A stretch of 64,000 nucleotides of DNA from Nitrospira sp. KM1 (GTDB taxonomy: Bacteria > Nitrospirota > Nitrospiria > Nitrospirales > Nitrospiraceae), in NCBI RefSeq assembly GCF_011405515.1, contig NZ_AP022671.1, forward strand, positions 4,393,501 to 4,457,500, in the 5' to 3' direction. Each line of letters opens with the position of its first letter. Position 1 is the first letter of the stretch. Below, one piece after another: positions 8,373-16,455 of the stretch. A program made the position numbers and the translations under genes. The notes under the pieces are model-generated. The model saw nothing but the letters and a program-made list of their open reading frames with translations. It was not told the origin of the DNA and made no database searches.

Positions 8373-9235
8373 CACGATCAACGACAATTTCTTGCGTGGC
8401 ATGTGTTCTTGTCATGGTGACGGTGCCGACAGTGGCGCGGGCGGAGTCCATTACGCTGACGCCATTCAAAGATGCCACGATTTTCGGTGAGAGTATCAAT
8501 CAGGGTGTCCCCAATACGGATGGTCAGGATCTGTTCAACCGGAGCAATGGCGCCGGACCCGGAATTTTTTCTGGGGGCAATGGCGCATTGGCCGCCCATC
8601 GGGCGCTGATTGAATTTGATGTGGCCGGTCAGATCCCGCAGGGGGCCCTCATCACCGGTGTGGCCTTGACGATGCATATCGGTATCGTGGCCGGTTCGGG
8701 CGGCGCCCCCGGTCTTGGGGACCAAACGTCACGGATTATGGACCTGCACCGGCTTACCGCCGATTGGGGAGAAGGTATTACGGGAGCAACGAGTACCACG
8801 GTTGGAGGAACCGGGCAGGGATTCCCCGCGAATCCCGGAGATGCCACCTGGAATGCGAGCCACTTTGGAAGCACTTTGTGGAATACTCCCGGGGGCGATT
8901 TTGACAGCACCGTGAGCGGGTCGTTGGCTGTCGGAAGCGTGTTCTTTTCTCCTCAGACATGGCAGTCGACGCCCGGGATGGTAACCGACGTGCAGAACTG
9001 GCTCAATGACCCGTCAAGCAACTTCGGCTGGATTCTCATCAACCATGATGAAAAAGCCCGACAGACGCACCGGGCATTTTACTCGAAAGAATGGACAGAC
9101 CCCGCCATGCGCCCGCAACTGCTCGTGACCTATGAATTGGCGCCGGTTCCTGTTCCGGCAGTCCTCTGGCTGTTTGGAAGCGGCCTCGTCGGTGTGATCG
9201 GGTATGCAACGCGCAATGGAATACGCCTTGCGTAA
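8369..9235 (+). CDS. DNRLRE-like secreted protein with VPLPA-CTERM tail, paralogue
   Basis: A 288-aa product with signal peptide and the same strand order as its upstream neighbour: KDATIFGE, RALIEFDVAGQIPQGALIT, VALTMHIG, MDLHRLTADWGEG, ATWNASHFG, WTDPAMRPQLLVTYELAPV. The tail is PVPVPAVLWLFGSG, hydrophobic segment, ATRN, slightly weaker than usual because the basic cluster is thin. The ATG lies in the TGA of the preceding gene. Tandem duplication of a whole substrate gene is the simplest origin. The two may be co-displayed. Confidence 0.9.
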   Translation: MTRSTTISCVACVLVMVTVPTVARAESITLTPFKDATIFGESINQGVPNTDGQDLFNRSNGAGPGIFSGGNGALAAHRALIEFDVAGQIPQGALITGVALTMHIGIVAGSGGAPGLGDQTSRIMDLHRLTADWGEGITGATSTTVGGTGQGFPANPGDATWNASHFGSTLWNTPGGDFDSTVSGSLAVGSVFFSPQTWQSTPGMVTDVQNWLNDPSSNFGWILINHDEKARQTHRAFYSKEWTDPAMRPQLLVTYELAPVPVPAVLWLFGSGLVGVIGYATRNGIRLA

Positions 9236-9298
9236 CGTGGTGCGGAACCCTTCTTCATCAGCCTGATCAGGTGAATCATCCGAAAGGATTGATGTTTC

Positions 9299-10084
9299 AT
9301 GGATGGATCGATGGCAGGAGGAGTCGCCTTTGCGCTTTCGCACGCGACCCTCGAAGGCAAAATTACGATCGCGGTGCTGCTGGTGTTTTCACTGGCCAGT
9401 TGGTCGGTGATCGTCAGCAAATTGCTGCAGTTGGCCAAAGCGAGGCGCCGAAATCGAACGTTTCTCGACGCCTATTCGAAAACCAGAGGTCCGTTGGTCG
9501 TGTTCAGCAAGGGACCGATTACCAAGCTGCAGGGCTCGCCCATGTACGAACTTTATTACGGAGGTTGCGAGGAACTGACTGTCCAGCAGGAGAAATACAA
9601 GGACAAACGCATACCGCGTCACGGGATCAATGCCGTGCGGATTGCTCTGGAACGGGTGCTGGGCGAATGTGTGGTCAGTCTGGAATCGGGCATGATCGTT
9701 CTCGCGACGGCGATCAGCGGCGGGCCGTTTGTCGGTCTCCTGGGCACGGTATGGGGCGTCATGGATACGTTTTCGGGCATCGGGCGCGCACATCAGGCGA
9801 GCTTGACGACGATGGCGCCCGGCGTCGCGTCGGCATTGATTGCCACGGTGGCCGGTCTGATGGTCGCCATCCCGTCGCTGTTTTTCTACAACTATCTCGT
9901 GACCAAGATCAAAACACTGGTCATGGAATTGGAAAATTTCGGGGCGCATCTGGAGAGTGTCTTCACGGCGGAATTCCAGATTGAACGAAACGGAAAAGAC
10001 GAACCCGACGATGACATCGAAGGTTTCGGAGGGCCCGGACGAGACGGAGAAGATCTCACGATGGACACGGCTTCAACCCATTGA
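9299..10084 (+). CDS. exbB: MotA/TolQ/ExbB proton channel family protein
   Basis: A 261-aa inner-membrane protein. There is an N-terminal membrane segment (ITIAVLLVFSLASWSVIVSK, about residues 22-41), a cytoplasmic loop, and two further segments near residues 128-150 and 168-195 with the family signature GPFVGLLGTVWGVMDTF and VAPGVASALIATVAGLMVAI-like text. It forms the proton channel that, with ExbD, energises TonB. AAAGGA at 9282-9287 precedes the start. It opens a four-gene operon with exbD, tonB and a gspC-like gene. TolQ is an alternative name; the TonB partner favours ExbB. Confidence 0.88.
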   Translation: MDGSMAGGVAFALSHATLEGKITIAVLLVFSLASWSVIVSKLLQLAKARRRNRTFLDAYSKTRGPLVVFSKGPITKLQGSPMYELYYGGCEELTVQQEKYKDKRIPRHGINAVRIALERVLGECVVSLESGMIVLATAISGGPFVGLLGTVWGVMDTFSGIGRAHQASLTTMAPGVASALIATVAGLMVAIPSLFFYNYLVTKIKTLVMELENFGAHLESVFTAEFQIERNGKDEPDDDIEGFGGPGRDGEDLTMDTASTH

Positions 10085-10102
10085 GAATAGTGACGATCAG
10101 CG

Positions 10103-10522
10103 ATGCGACGAATGATGCGAGGCGGGCACGGTGCAGTGGCGGACATCAACATTACGCCGCTGCTCGACCTTGCCTGGGTGCTGCTCATCATTTTTATCAT
10201 CACGACGACCGCCATGGTACAAGGGATCGAATTGAACTTGCCCGAATCGACACCGCACGAAACGGAGATGGAGACGACGACCAAGACGATCTCCGTAAAA
10301 AAGAGCGGGGACGTGTTCATGGACGAAGAGCCGGTCCAGGTGTCGGAACTCGAAGGGATTCTCAAAGGACTCAAGCAAGCCTCGGGAGGGAAACTCCCGG
10401 TTGTCCTGCGAGGAGATGCGGGGGTCGAGTACCGATATGTGGTCGCGGTCCTGGACGTGTTGCAGCGCATTCCCATCGAAGATCTGGCGATCGCCACCAA
10501 GCCGATGGATGAGGGGCACTGA
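10103..10522 (+). CDS. exbD: ExbD/TolR family protein
   Basis: 139 aa. The N-terminus has the family pattern ADINITPLLDLAWVLLIIF: the Asp in this single membrane segment (LLDLAW) is the proton-relay residue. The periplasmic part (TISVKKSGDVFMDEEPVQ and VVLRGDAGVEYRYVVAVLD) has the usual ExbD/TolR fold. Pairs with the ExbB-like protein 18 bp upstream. Confidence 0.9.
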   Translation: MRRMMRGGHGAVADINITPLLDLAWVLLIIFIITTTAMVQGIELNLPESTPHETEMETTTKTISVKKSGDVFMDEEPVQVSELEGILKGLKQASGGKLPVVLRGDAGVEYRYVVAVLDVLQRIPIEDLAIATKPMDEGH

Positions 10523-10582
10523 TGCGTAGCCGCCCGGTTGACAGTATTACGGCGAAGCAGTTTGGTATAGTTTGCGTCAACG

Positions 10583-11248
10583 ATGCCAGGTTATCGGGGA
10601 TATCACGCCAAGAAGAAAGGGTGGAATCGATCCACAACCATCGTGGTCGTGGCGGTACACCTTCTTGCGTTGTACGGTCTGTACCAACTCAGCCGGACCA
10701 ACTTCCTGCAGGATCTCATCAAGGTGACGAAACTCACCACGATGCCGGAACCGCCAAAGCCGCCGGAGCCTCCGCCGTCCGAGCCGGCGCCGGAGCCGGA
10801 GGCATTGCCCGAGCCGACCCCTCCGGAGCCCCTGCCACCCACAGTGAAGGAACTGCCGCCGGAGCCGGTCGAATCTGCGCCTGCCGAGGAACCATCCCAG
10901 GCGCCGGACTCGGAAGGAGAGGGCCGGGAAGCTCCGGCAACGGACCATGCTCCGTTTGCGATCGGCAAAGGCGGGAGCGTGTTTTCCGGTTACGAGGGAA
11001 TCCTCACCGCGGCCATCCAGGCCGCGTATCAACAACCACCCGATCTGCCGGACAATGTCGATTATGCGGTGATGTGCCAATTGGTGTTGGACGAAGACGG
11101 CTACGTCCTGAGTTATCAACTGCTGAACTCGTCCGGGCATCCGGTATTCGACCGATCAGCGCAGTTGGCGCTCTCGAAACTCCGGCAAGTGCGTCCACCA
11201 CCTCCGGGAATGTCCCGCACGATCGTGGTCAAATTTTTCCCTCCTTGA
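10583..11248 (+). CDS. tonB: TonB family energy transducer
   Basis: 221 aa. One membrane anchor (STTIVVVAVHLLALYGLYQL, residues 17-36), a long Pro/Glu-rich spacer (about 55-115, PEPPKPPEPPPSEPAPEPE and more) that can span the periplasm, and a C-terminal TonB/TolA-like domain (about 130-221) with VDYAVMCQLVLDEDGYVLSY and ALSKLRQVRPPPPGM. It would transmit proton-motive force to an outer-membrane partner; no TonB-dependent receptor is in the window. It is 60 bp after exbD and 25 bp before the GspC-like gene. Confidence 0.87.
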   Translation: MPGYRGYHAKKKGWNRSTTIVVVAVHLLALYGLYQLSRTNFLQDLIKVTKLTTMPEPPKPPEPPPSEPAPEPEALPEPTPPEPLPPTVKELPPEPVESAPAEEPSQAPDSEGEGREAPATDHAPFAIGKGGSVFSGYEGILTAAIQAAYQQPPDLPDNVDYAVMCQLVLDEDGYVLSYQLLNSSGHPVFDRSAQLALSKLRQVRPPPPGMSRTIVVKFFPP

Positions 11249-11273
11249 ACAACGCGAAGGCGAGGCGGTCACG

Positions 11274-12224
11274 ATGCTGGGTGTGAGTCCGAACATGTGG
11301 CGGCGATCGGTGATATCGGGTCAGAACAGACGGCGCGCGCTGCTGGCAGTATTTGTCGTCTGCGGCACATTTCTCATCGCACACGTCATCAACGGAGTCG
11401 TGGGCGACACACTCATGGCGTCGGTCAATAATATGACCGCGGACCCCTATGTGGCGGGCATCCAGCTCGACCGTCGGACCCAGCAGGCTGTGGCGCAAGA
11501 ACGCGTGCAGGTCATCTTATCGAGCGGATTGTTTCCGCTGCCGACGCCTGAGCAGATTGCCGCCGCCCGAGGAGGAATTCCTGCCACGGCGCCGGTGACG
11601 CCGATGAATGTTGCGACGAAGATCAGCCTGCTTGGGATCGTCGGAGGCACCGGAGAAGACGCCCGCGCCGTTCTCGAACAGATCGGCAACAAACAGCAGG
11701 GGTTATATCGTCTCACCGATCATGTCCCGGATATTGGTCAGCTCGCTGCCATCGAAAAGGACCGTGTCTTGTTTCGAGCGGGAGAGCAGCAGGAATGGTT
11801 GGACCTCGCCATCATTCAGCAACGGGGACTTGTCGGTTCGCCTCTGCAACCGCTTTTGACATCTGTGGACGGGGCCCCCGCACGCACCAAAAACAAGCAT
11901 GCAACTCGCCGGACTATCTCGCGCAGCCAATTGATCGAAGTCACCGGAGATCCTCAGGCGTACCTGATGGAGGCCAGATTCCAGCCTCATTTTGCGTCTG
12001 GGAAGTTGGACGGATTTCAGGTTGACGGAATTAGACAGGTCGGTCTATTGGACCAGGCTGGATTGCAGAATCAGGACGTATTGGCTGCCGTTAATAACGT
12101 CGAAATTCGTGATCCGGGGAAGTTGTGGGAAATTTTCAAGCAGCTGCAGCATGAGCGGACGGTTCGGCTTCATGTCGTCCGTCACAATCAACCCCTGACG
12201 TTAATGGTAGACATCAGGGGCTGA
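11274..12224 (+). CDS. gspC: GspC-like type II secretion protein with PDZ domain
   Basis: 316 aa. A single membrane anchor near residues 21-42, then a region matching the homology region of GspC (ISLLGIVGGTGEDARAVLEQ, LYRLTDHVPDIGQLAAIEKD, RVLFRAGEQQEWLDL, about 115-180) and a C-terminal PDZ domain (about 230-312: GIRQVGLLDQAGLQNQDVL, AAVNNVEIRDPGKL). GspC links the inner-membrane platform to the GspD secretin. No other gsp gene follows: two terminators close the operon. Its place behind exbB-exbD-tonB is unusual. Either the rest of a type II system is elsewhere, or this is a dedicated TonB-linked adaptor. Confidence 0.82.
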   Translation: MLGVSPNMWRRSVISGQNRRRALLAVFVVCGTFLIAHVINGVVGDTLMASVNNMTADPYVAGIQLDRRTQQAVAQERVQVILSSGLFPLPTPEQIAAARGGIPATAPVTPMNVATKISLLGIVGGTGEDARAVLEQIGNKQQGLYRLTDHVPDIGQLAAIEKDRVLFRAGEQQEWLDLAIIQQRGLVGSPLQPLLTSVDGAPARTKNKHATRRTISRSQLIEVTGDPQAYLMEARFQPHFASGKLDGFQVDGIRQVGLLDQAGLQNQDVLAAVNNVEIRDPGKLWEIFKQLQHERTVRLHVVRHNQPLTLMVDIRG

Positions 12225-12233
12225 TCGTACAAC

Positions 12234-12280
12234 AAAAGGCTTTGAGGTTGGCACGCCCACCGTCTCAAAGCCTTTTTCTT
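12234..12280 (+). terminator. Rho-independent terminator of exbB-exbD-tonB-gspC operon
   Basis: Perfect 13-bp stem: AAAAGGCTTTGAG (12234-12246) pairs with CTCAAAGCCTTTT (12264-12276), and the T tract continues to 12280. It begins nine bases after the gspC stop. Confidence 0.9.
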
Positions 12281-12312
12281 CAGGAGTGATACGCGTCGCT
12301 CCATGAAGGGGG

Positions 12313-12350
12313 AGAGAGCTGTCGATATGCGTCGGCAGCTCTCTTTTGTT
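12313..12350 (+). terminator. Second rho-independent terminator
   Basis: Stem AGAGAGCTG (12313-12321) with CAGCTCTCT (12336-12344), then TTTGTT. Back-to-back with the stronger terminator 33 bp upstream, giving tight insulation of the operon. Confidence 0.75.
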
Positions 12351-12369
12351 TGGGGAGCATACTCGCTAT

Positions 12370-12385
12370 GTTAATTATTCGTCAA
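12370..12385 (+). promoter_or_regulatory. 11-bp-period direct repeat (GTTAA-N6-GTCAA)
   Basis: GTTAA at 12370-12374 and GTCAA at 12381-12385. It lies after the terminators and 150 bp ahead of the secreted-protein start at 12536, so it is intergenic if that start is right. Confidence 0.5.
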
Positions 12386-12535
12386 GATATGCAACGGTCG
12401 GCGGCACTGCGCATTCCTGGCGACTGCGCCACGACCTTTGAGTGGCGTGACCGATGTGAAACCAGTAAACTATTGATACATGGCGTCTCAGTCGAGAAAC
12501 GGCGTGACGCGACCGCTCGATCCGCTGGAGCCACA

Positions 12536-13144
12536 ATGACCATTCTTCTCACGGTGCTCATCCTCGGTGCAGCTCTCGTATTCCCACATTCGATCCGAGC
12601 CGATGAGACATCATCTTCCCAGTCCCACGGAAAGCATGCACAACAAGATCGTTCGCCGAGCGAGGAGCGATGCGGAACGGTTCGGGCCCCTTCAACAACT
12701 GTCGAAGGCGTTCAGGTGGAAACGTCGGACATGAACTTGTTCGAACAGTTCTTCGAGTCGATCTTGCAGGCGAAAACGGTTTTGAAGAAAGATCATCCGC
12801 AGAAGGACATTCTGCGCGGATACTGTTTCCGTGAGTTCCTGATCGTGATCCGCCAGGATCTCCAGCATCCGCATGCTGCAGGATGGGTACAGATTAACTT
12901 TGCGGAACAGGATGCGGCCCGTGTTCAGCAGGAACTCCAGCGTGCGCTTGAACAATCTCCGGTTTTCAAGCTCGAAGAAGCTGAGCGGAATAAGATCGTC
13001 CGATTCAAATTGAAGCCGGATGTGAAACGGGGAAACCGAAAGGCCATCCGCTTGGAAGTATTTGGGCCAGAGGGGTTTATGGTTGGATTTAATCAGTACC
13101 AGGAAGCCGGTGACAGGACCCCAGAATCTCCCGCCTCGCGCTAA
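12536..13144 (+). CDS. Secreted hypothetical protein
   Basis: The frame is open from 12350, but the ATG at 12536 opens a good signal peptide (MTILLTVLILGAALVFPHSI, cleavage near RADE), with TGGAG ahead of it, so it is preferred. The mature part (about 175 aa) has a low-complexity Ser/Gln/His stretch, then a globular domain with LFEQFFESILQAKTVLKKD and EVFGPEGFMVGFNQYQ. No family is recognised. It sits alone between a terminated operon and the sorting-tail gene at 13469. Confidence 0.65.
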   Translation: MTILLTVLILGAALVFPHSIRADETSSSQSHGKHAQQDRSPSEERCGTVRAPSTTVEGVQVETSDMNLFEQFFESILQAKTVLKKDHPQKDILRGYCFREFLIVIRQDLQHPHAAGWVQINFAEQDAARVQQELQRALEQSPVFKLEEAERNKIVRFKLKPDVKRGNRKAIRLEVFGPEGFMVGFNQYQEAGDRTPESPASR

Positions 13145-13468
13145 TCACAATCCGAAAACCCATTCCAGTCTACCGGACACACTCCACTGTACTTGTCATC
13201 TTGTCTCTGCAAGGCGTCCGAAGCGCACCAATGTGTTAACTCTTGCTCAAGAGTCGCACCGGTTCATTGACACGGGTCATTCGCGCCCATATGGTCTGAG
13301 CGCGAGGATTGAAGCGAAAAATACTCTTGCGAGTGCGTTTCAATCGGATGACTCTTCGGCGGTGGTCCGGCGAAGGTCACATACCTGATGGGTTGTCGTG
13401 GGGCTGTGGGGCGACAGCTCTCCGCGAGCCAGCGGTGGTGTTCACACTGTTGCTGAAGGAGGGGGTTT
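13145..13468 (+). other. Intergenic stretch upstream of a sorting-tail gene
   Basis: No gene seen. It contains GTTAA-N6-CTCAA at 13235-13250 (11-bp spacing) and the ribosome site AAGGAGG at 13455-13461. Confidence 0.5.
13235..13250 (+). promoter_or_regulatory. 11-bp-period direct repeat (GTTAA-N6-CTCAA)
   Basis: Second half differs by one base from the usual GTCAA. The site lies 219 bp ahead of the 13469 start codon. Confidence 0.4.
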
Positions 13469-14635
13469 ATGTTGTCTCGTACCTGGTTCGGTTCCACGTC
13501 CGTCCGCTCCGCTCTTGCGGGGCTTGCCTGCACGGCCCTGCTCGGCGGTGTGGCGCATGCCTTGCCGGTTACCGACTCGTTCTTCCTGAACGGGCTCGTG
13601 CAGAACAGCGGCAGCACTGTCAATCTGGCCGATTTACAGAGCTTCACGCCTGTGACTCAAACCGTCACCTATCAGGCCGGCTCATCAACGGTAAATCAGG
13701 ATTTCACAGGGGCGCTCCTTTACAGCTTCCTGAACGATCCCAACAGCTCCAATCCTAACGGCGGTGGAGGGCTCCTTCCGTTGACGCCGCCGCCGGGGAC
13801 GCCGATGCAGCAACAGCAAAACCGCATGTATGTCGTGACGACAGGGAGCGATGGGTATCGAGCGGTCACATCCATTGGAGAAATTCGCCCGACTTTCGGC
13901 AATACCCCATCCTTGATCGCGTACCAGCAGGCGAATCCTCCAGGTTCCACGCCGACCGGTCTGGGGAATGACGGATTTGCCCGGACGACGGCGCCGCTCG
14001 ATATCCGTGGCGGCCGCTATGTGTCGAACATCTTCAGAATGGACGTGTTCGATTCGCTTTCACAGTCTCAAATCAATGCGATTCCTGGTGGTGGTCTCTC
14101 ACAGAGCTTCGCCTTGGCGGGTCAAATCGTGAACCCTCGCTCGTTCAATCTTGCCGATTTACAAGCCCTGCCGCAGACCACGATCACGACCAACGGTGGC
14201 AGAACATTTACAGGGGTATCACTCTGGAGCCTCTTGACCGGCGCAGCAGCCGGAGGCGGCATCATTACCGACCCGAACGTGAAGAACGACATTCTGGGGA
14301 AGTTCATAGTCGCGACCGGCAGCGACGGATTCAAGCAGATCTATTCGCTTGGTGAATTGGACCCAAGTTTCGGCGCCAAGAGCATTCTTGTCGCCCTCAG
14401 CGAGACCACTGGCGGCGGTAGTGGTTTGGGAACCGCCGGTTTTGCTCGGATGGTCGTCCCGACAGATGGTGCAGCGGGCCGGTGGGTGTCCAATCTCATC
14501 GGTCTGGAAGTTCTCGATGCGCCGCTGACGCCGGTTCCCGTCCCCGCAGCGGCGATTCTGTTCGCTTCGGGACTTGGCGGGCTGGCGCTCCGGCGATTCC
14601 GCCGGCACGGATCACGCTCTATCGTGAATTGTTAG
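13469..14635 (+). CDS. Tandem oxidoreductase-like domain protein with VPLPA-CTERM-type tail
   Basis: 388 aa with a signal peptide ending near AHA (residue 30). Two repeats follow: about 45-195 (VNLADLQSFTP, FTGALLYSFLND, YVVTTGSDGYRAVTSIGEI, RYVSNIFRMDV) and about 210-350 (FNLADLQALPQ, FTGVSLWSLLTG, FIVATGSDGFKQIYSLGEL, RWVSNLIGLEV). The pattern (Leu-Asp-Leu start, FxGvxLwxLL, then GxDGyxxxxxLxEl) matches the sulfite-oxidase-type molybdopterin-binding fold, but the Cys that ligates molybdenum is absent: the mature domains have no Cys. It therefore probably uses the fold for binding, not catalysis. The tail is TPVPVPAAAILFASG with RRFRR. Good ribosome site ahead of the ATG. Confidence 0.8.
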   Translation: MLSRTWFGSTSVRSALAGLACTALLGGVAHALPVTDSFFLNGLVQNSGSTVNLADLQSFTPVTQTVTYQAGSSTVNQDFTGALLYSFLNDPNSSNPNGGGGLLPLTPPPGTPMQQQQNRMYVVTTGSDGYRAVTSIGEIRPTFGNTPSLIAYQQANPPGSTPTGLGNDGFARTTAPLDIRGGRYVSNIFRMDVFDSLSQSQINAIPGGGLSQSFALAGQIVNPRSFNLADLQALPQTTITTNGGRTFTGVSLWSLLTGAAAGGGIITDPNVKNDILGKFIVATGSDGFKQIYSLGELDPSFGAKSILVALSETTGGGSGLGTAGFARMVVPTDGAAGRWVSNLIGLEVLDAPLTPVPVPAAAILFASGLGGLALRRFRRHGSRSIVNC

Positions 14636-14650
14636 ATCTATTCGGCCGCG

Positions 14651-14675
14651 GGCGCCGTTCGAGCCGAACGGCGCC
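14651..14675 (+). repeat. Perfect inverted repeat, possible transcript end
   Basis: GGCGCCGTTCG (14651-14661) and CGAACGGCGCC (14665-14675) form an 11-bp stem with an AGC loop, 16 bases after the stop codon. No T tract follows, so terminator function is likely but not shown. Confidence 0.55.
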
Positions 14676-14743
14676 TCGGCGATCCGGGTCGTCCCCGACA
14701 AAAACCTTCTTACTCCACTGCATTGAGTTGCATTGAGGGATCC

Positions 14744-16246
14744 ATGACGCGCATTACGCGGACGCTGACGGCTTTCGTGTATACACTCTCGGTATCATCG
14801 CTGGCTCATGCCGGTTATCTCACCGACGTCGGCTACGATGCTCTCCTTGCTGAATTCGGGACTTCCACGCCGACCGGAGCCGGCGTGCCGGTGACCCAGG
14901 TGGAGGCGCCAAATAACGATGTGAGTGGCGGCGCTCCGCCCGTGTTTATGCCGGACCCCTCGAACAGTGATTTCGCAGGAAAGGTGATTACGAGTCCGAA
15001 CGGGAATCTGTCCGGGGCGTATTCATCCCACGCGACGTCCGTCGGCCAAATCTTTTATGGAAACACAGGTTCCATGGCTTCGGGGATCAGCCAGATCACC
15101 AGTTACGAAGCCCAAGCCTGGATCAACACATTGGCTGCATCGGGTGGCGCCGCAACGACGGCTTCAAGCCGCATTGCCAATCATAGTCGGGTCGGTGGTG
15201 GTGGAGACGCCCAGACGGATGGATCCATTCTTCGTTTCGTGGACCGCCAGGTCGCCTTGAAGCAATATGTCCAAGTCGTGGCGTCGACCAGCAGTACGAC
15301 CGCATCTCCGCTGCTAAGCGACTCATATAACTCGATCGTAGTGGGGCGGACAGATGGGGTCAATCATATCGGAACAGACGCGGTCGACAGTGTGTATGTC
15401 GCGGGGAGAACTGCGCCCTCCATCGTCGCTCCCTTTGAGACTCCCAGTGCCGCCACTCCGGTTGTCGCTTCTGCTGCCGCCCTATTGATACAGACCGGCC
15501 ATAATGCTGGTTCTGCGCTGTCAGACGGCTCGACGACTATATCGGGAGTCGGTACCGTGTACGATGCGGAACGAGCCGCGACGGTGAAAGCTGTTCTGAT
15601 GGCGGGAGCGGATCGTCAGACCGCTAATACGAGCACGGCCGCCAACATCACCGACTACCGCAGCGCGGGACATCAGACGACCAATGGGTTGGACGACCGC
15701 TACGGCGCGGGCCAAGTCAATATCTACAACAGTTACCGCATTCTGACCGGCGGTGAACAAAAGAGTTTTCAGCATGGAGGGCATGACATTACGACCGCGG
15801 GATTCGATTATGCCTCTCTCGGAGGTCTCAGCGGCACACCGTGGACCGCGTCGTATTTTTTCAATGGAACACCCGGCACGTCGTTGTATGCCTCGCTCGT
15901 CTGGAATCTGACCGTCTCCGATAACAGCCTATTGGCGACACACCTCTACAACCTCGATCTGTCATTATTTGATGCGACGACGAATTCCTTGCTGGCGTCG
16001 TCATCGAGCCTGTTGGACAACACCGAAAATATCTATTTTAAGCTTCTGCTTGGTACACGATATGAATTACGAGTGACAACCAGCGAGGCCGTCAACTTTC
16101 TCTCGGATTATGCGCTGGCCTGGAGAATCGATTCCGATCTTGCCGCCGTTCCCATCCCACCATCCGCATGGTTGTTCGTCTCGGCATTGATGTGCCTCTT
16201 CGTTCACCGAGCCGTCACGTCGAGCTGCCGCCGGTACGTCCCGTAG
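14744..16246 (+). CDS. Degenerate subtilase-like secreted protein with VPLPA-like tail
   Basis: ATG at 14744 follows GAGGGATCC; the upstream in-frame start at 14723 is less likely. 500 aa with a signal peptide (MTRITRTLTAFVYTL, cleavage near AHA). Subtilase-type landmarks are seen: VTQVEAPNNDV where the catalytic Asp segment should be (Glu instead of Asp), YSSHATSVGQIFYG for the His segment, and ETPSAATPVVASAAALLIQ for the GTSxAxP Ser segment (Ser kept, Gly-Thr changed to Glu-Thr-Pro). A beta-rich C-terminal domain follows. The tail VPIPPSAWLF has lost FGSG, and its basic cluster is SSCRR, so recognition by the exosortase is doubtful. It may be inactive or altered in mechanism. Confidence 0.75.
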   Translation: MTRITRTLTAFVYTLSVSSLAHAGYLTDVGYDALLAEFGTSTPTGAGVPVTQVEAPNNDVSGGAPPVFMPDPSNSDFAGKVITSPNGNLSGAYSSHATSVGQIFYGNTGSMASGISQITSYEAQAWINTLAASGGAATTASSRIANHSRVGGGGDAQTDGSILRFVDRQVALKQYVQVVASTSSTTASPLLSDSYNSIVVGRTDGVNHIGTDAVDSVYVAGRTAPSIVAPFETPSAATPVVASAAALLIQTGHNAGSALSDGSTTISGVGTVYDAERAATVKAVLMAGADRQTANTSTAANITDYRSAGHQTTNGLDDRYGAGQVNIYNSYRILTGGEQKSFQHGGHDITTAGFDYASLGGLSGTPWTASYFFNGTPGTSLYASLVWNLTVSDNSLLATHLYNLDLSLFDATTNSLLASSSSLLDNTENIYFKLLLGTRYELRVTTSEAVNFLSDYALAWRIDSDLAAVPIPPSAWLFVSALMCLFVHRAVTSSCRRYVP

Positions 16247-16342
16247 CCGATGCGGCGATGCCCATGAGCAGATTCGTTTGAATAGATTCGTTGGAATTTA
16301 CGGCTGGACAGAGGATGGAATGATTCACTACACTGGATGCAT

Positions 16343-16379
16343 ACATTTCGTAAAGTATAGTGTACTGCACCTAGTGCAG
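16343..16379 (+). promoter_or_regulatory. Candidate molybdate-regulon operator upstream of modA
   Basis: ACATTTCGTAAAGTATAG (16343-16360) matches ACATTTTGTAAAGTATAC at 27174-27191 in 16 of 18 positions. It is followed by a perfect small inverted repeat CTGCAC-CTA-GTGCAG (16365-16379). It lies about 80-110 bp ahead of modA and could be the binding site of a ModE-like regulator. Confidence 0.5.
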
Positions 16380-16455
16380 GTGTTGTTCTTCGGCTTGTTT
16401 CTTTTGTGACACCCCGATTTGGAAACGCCTTCCCTGCTAGCATCTGGAGGAATTC

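Noticed and set aside
10522-11286. 254-residue plus frame overlapping tonB
   Set aside because: Other frame of the Pro-rich tonB gene; has Arg/Gly-rich junk.
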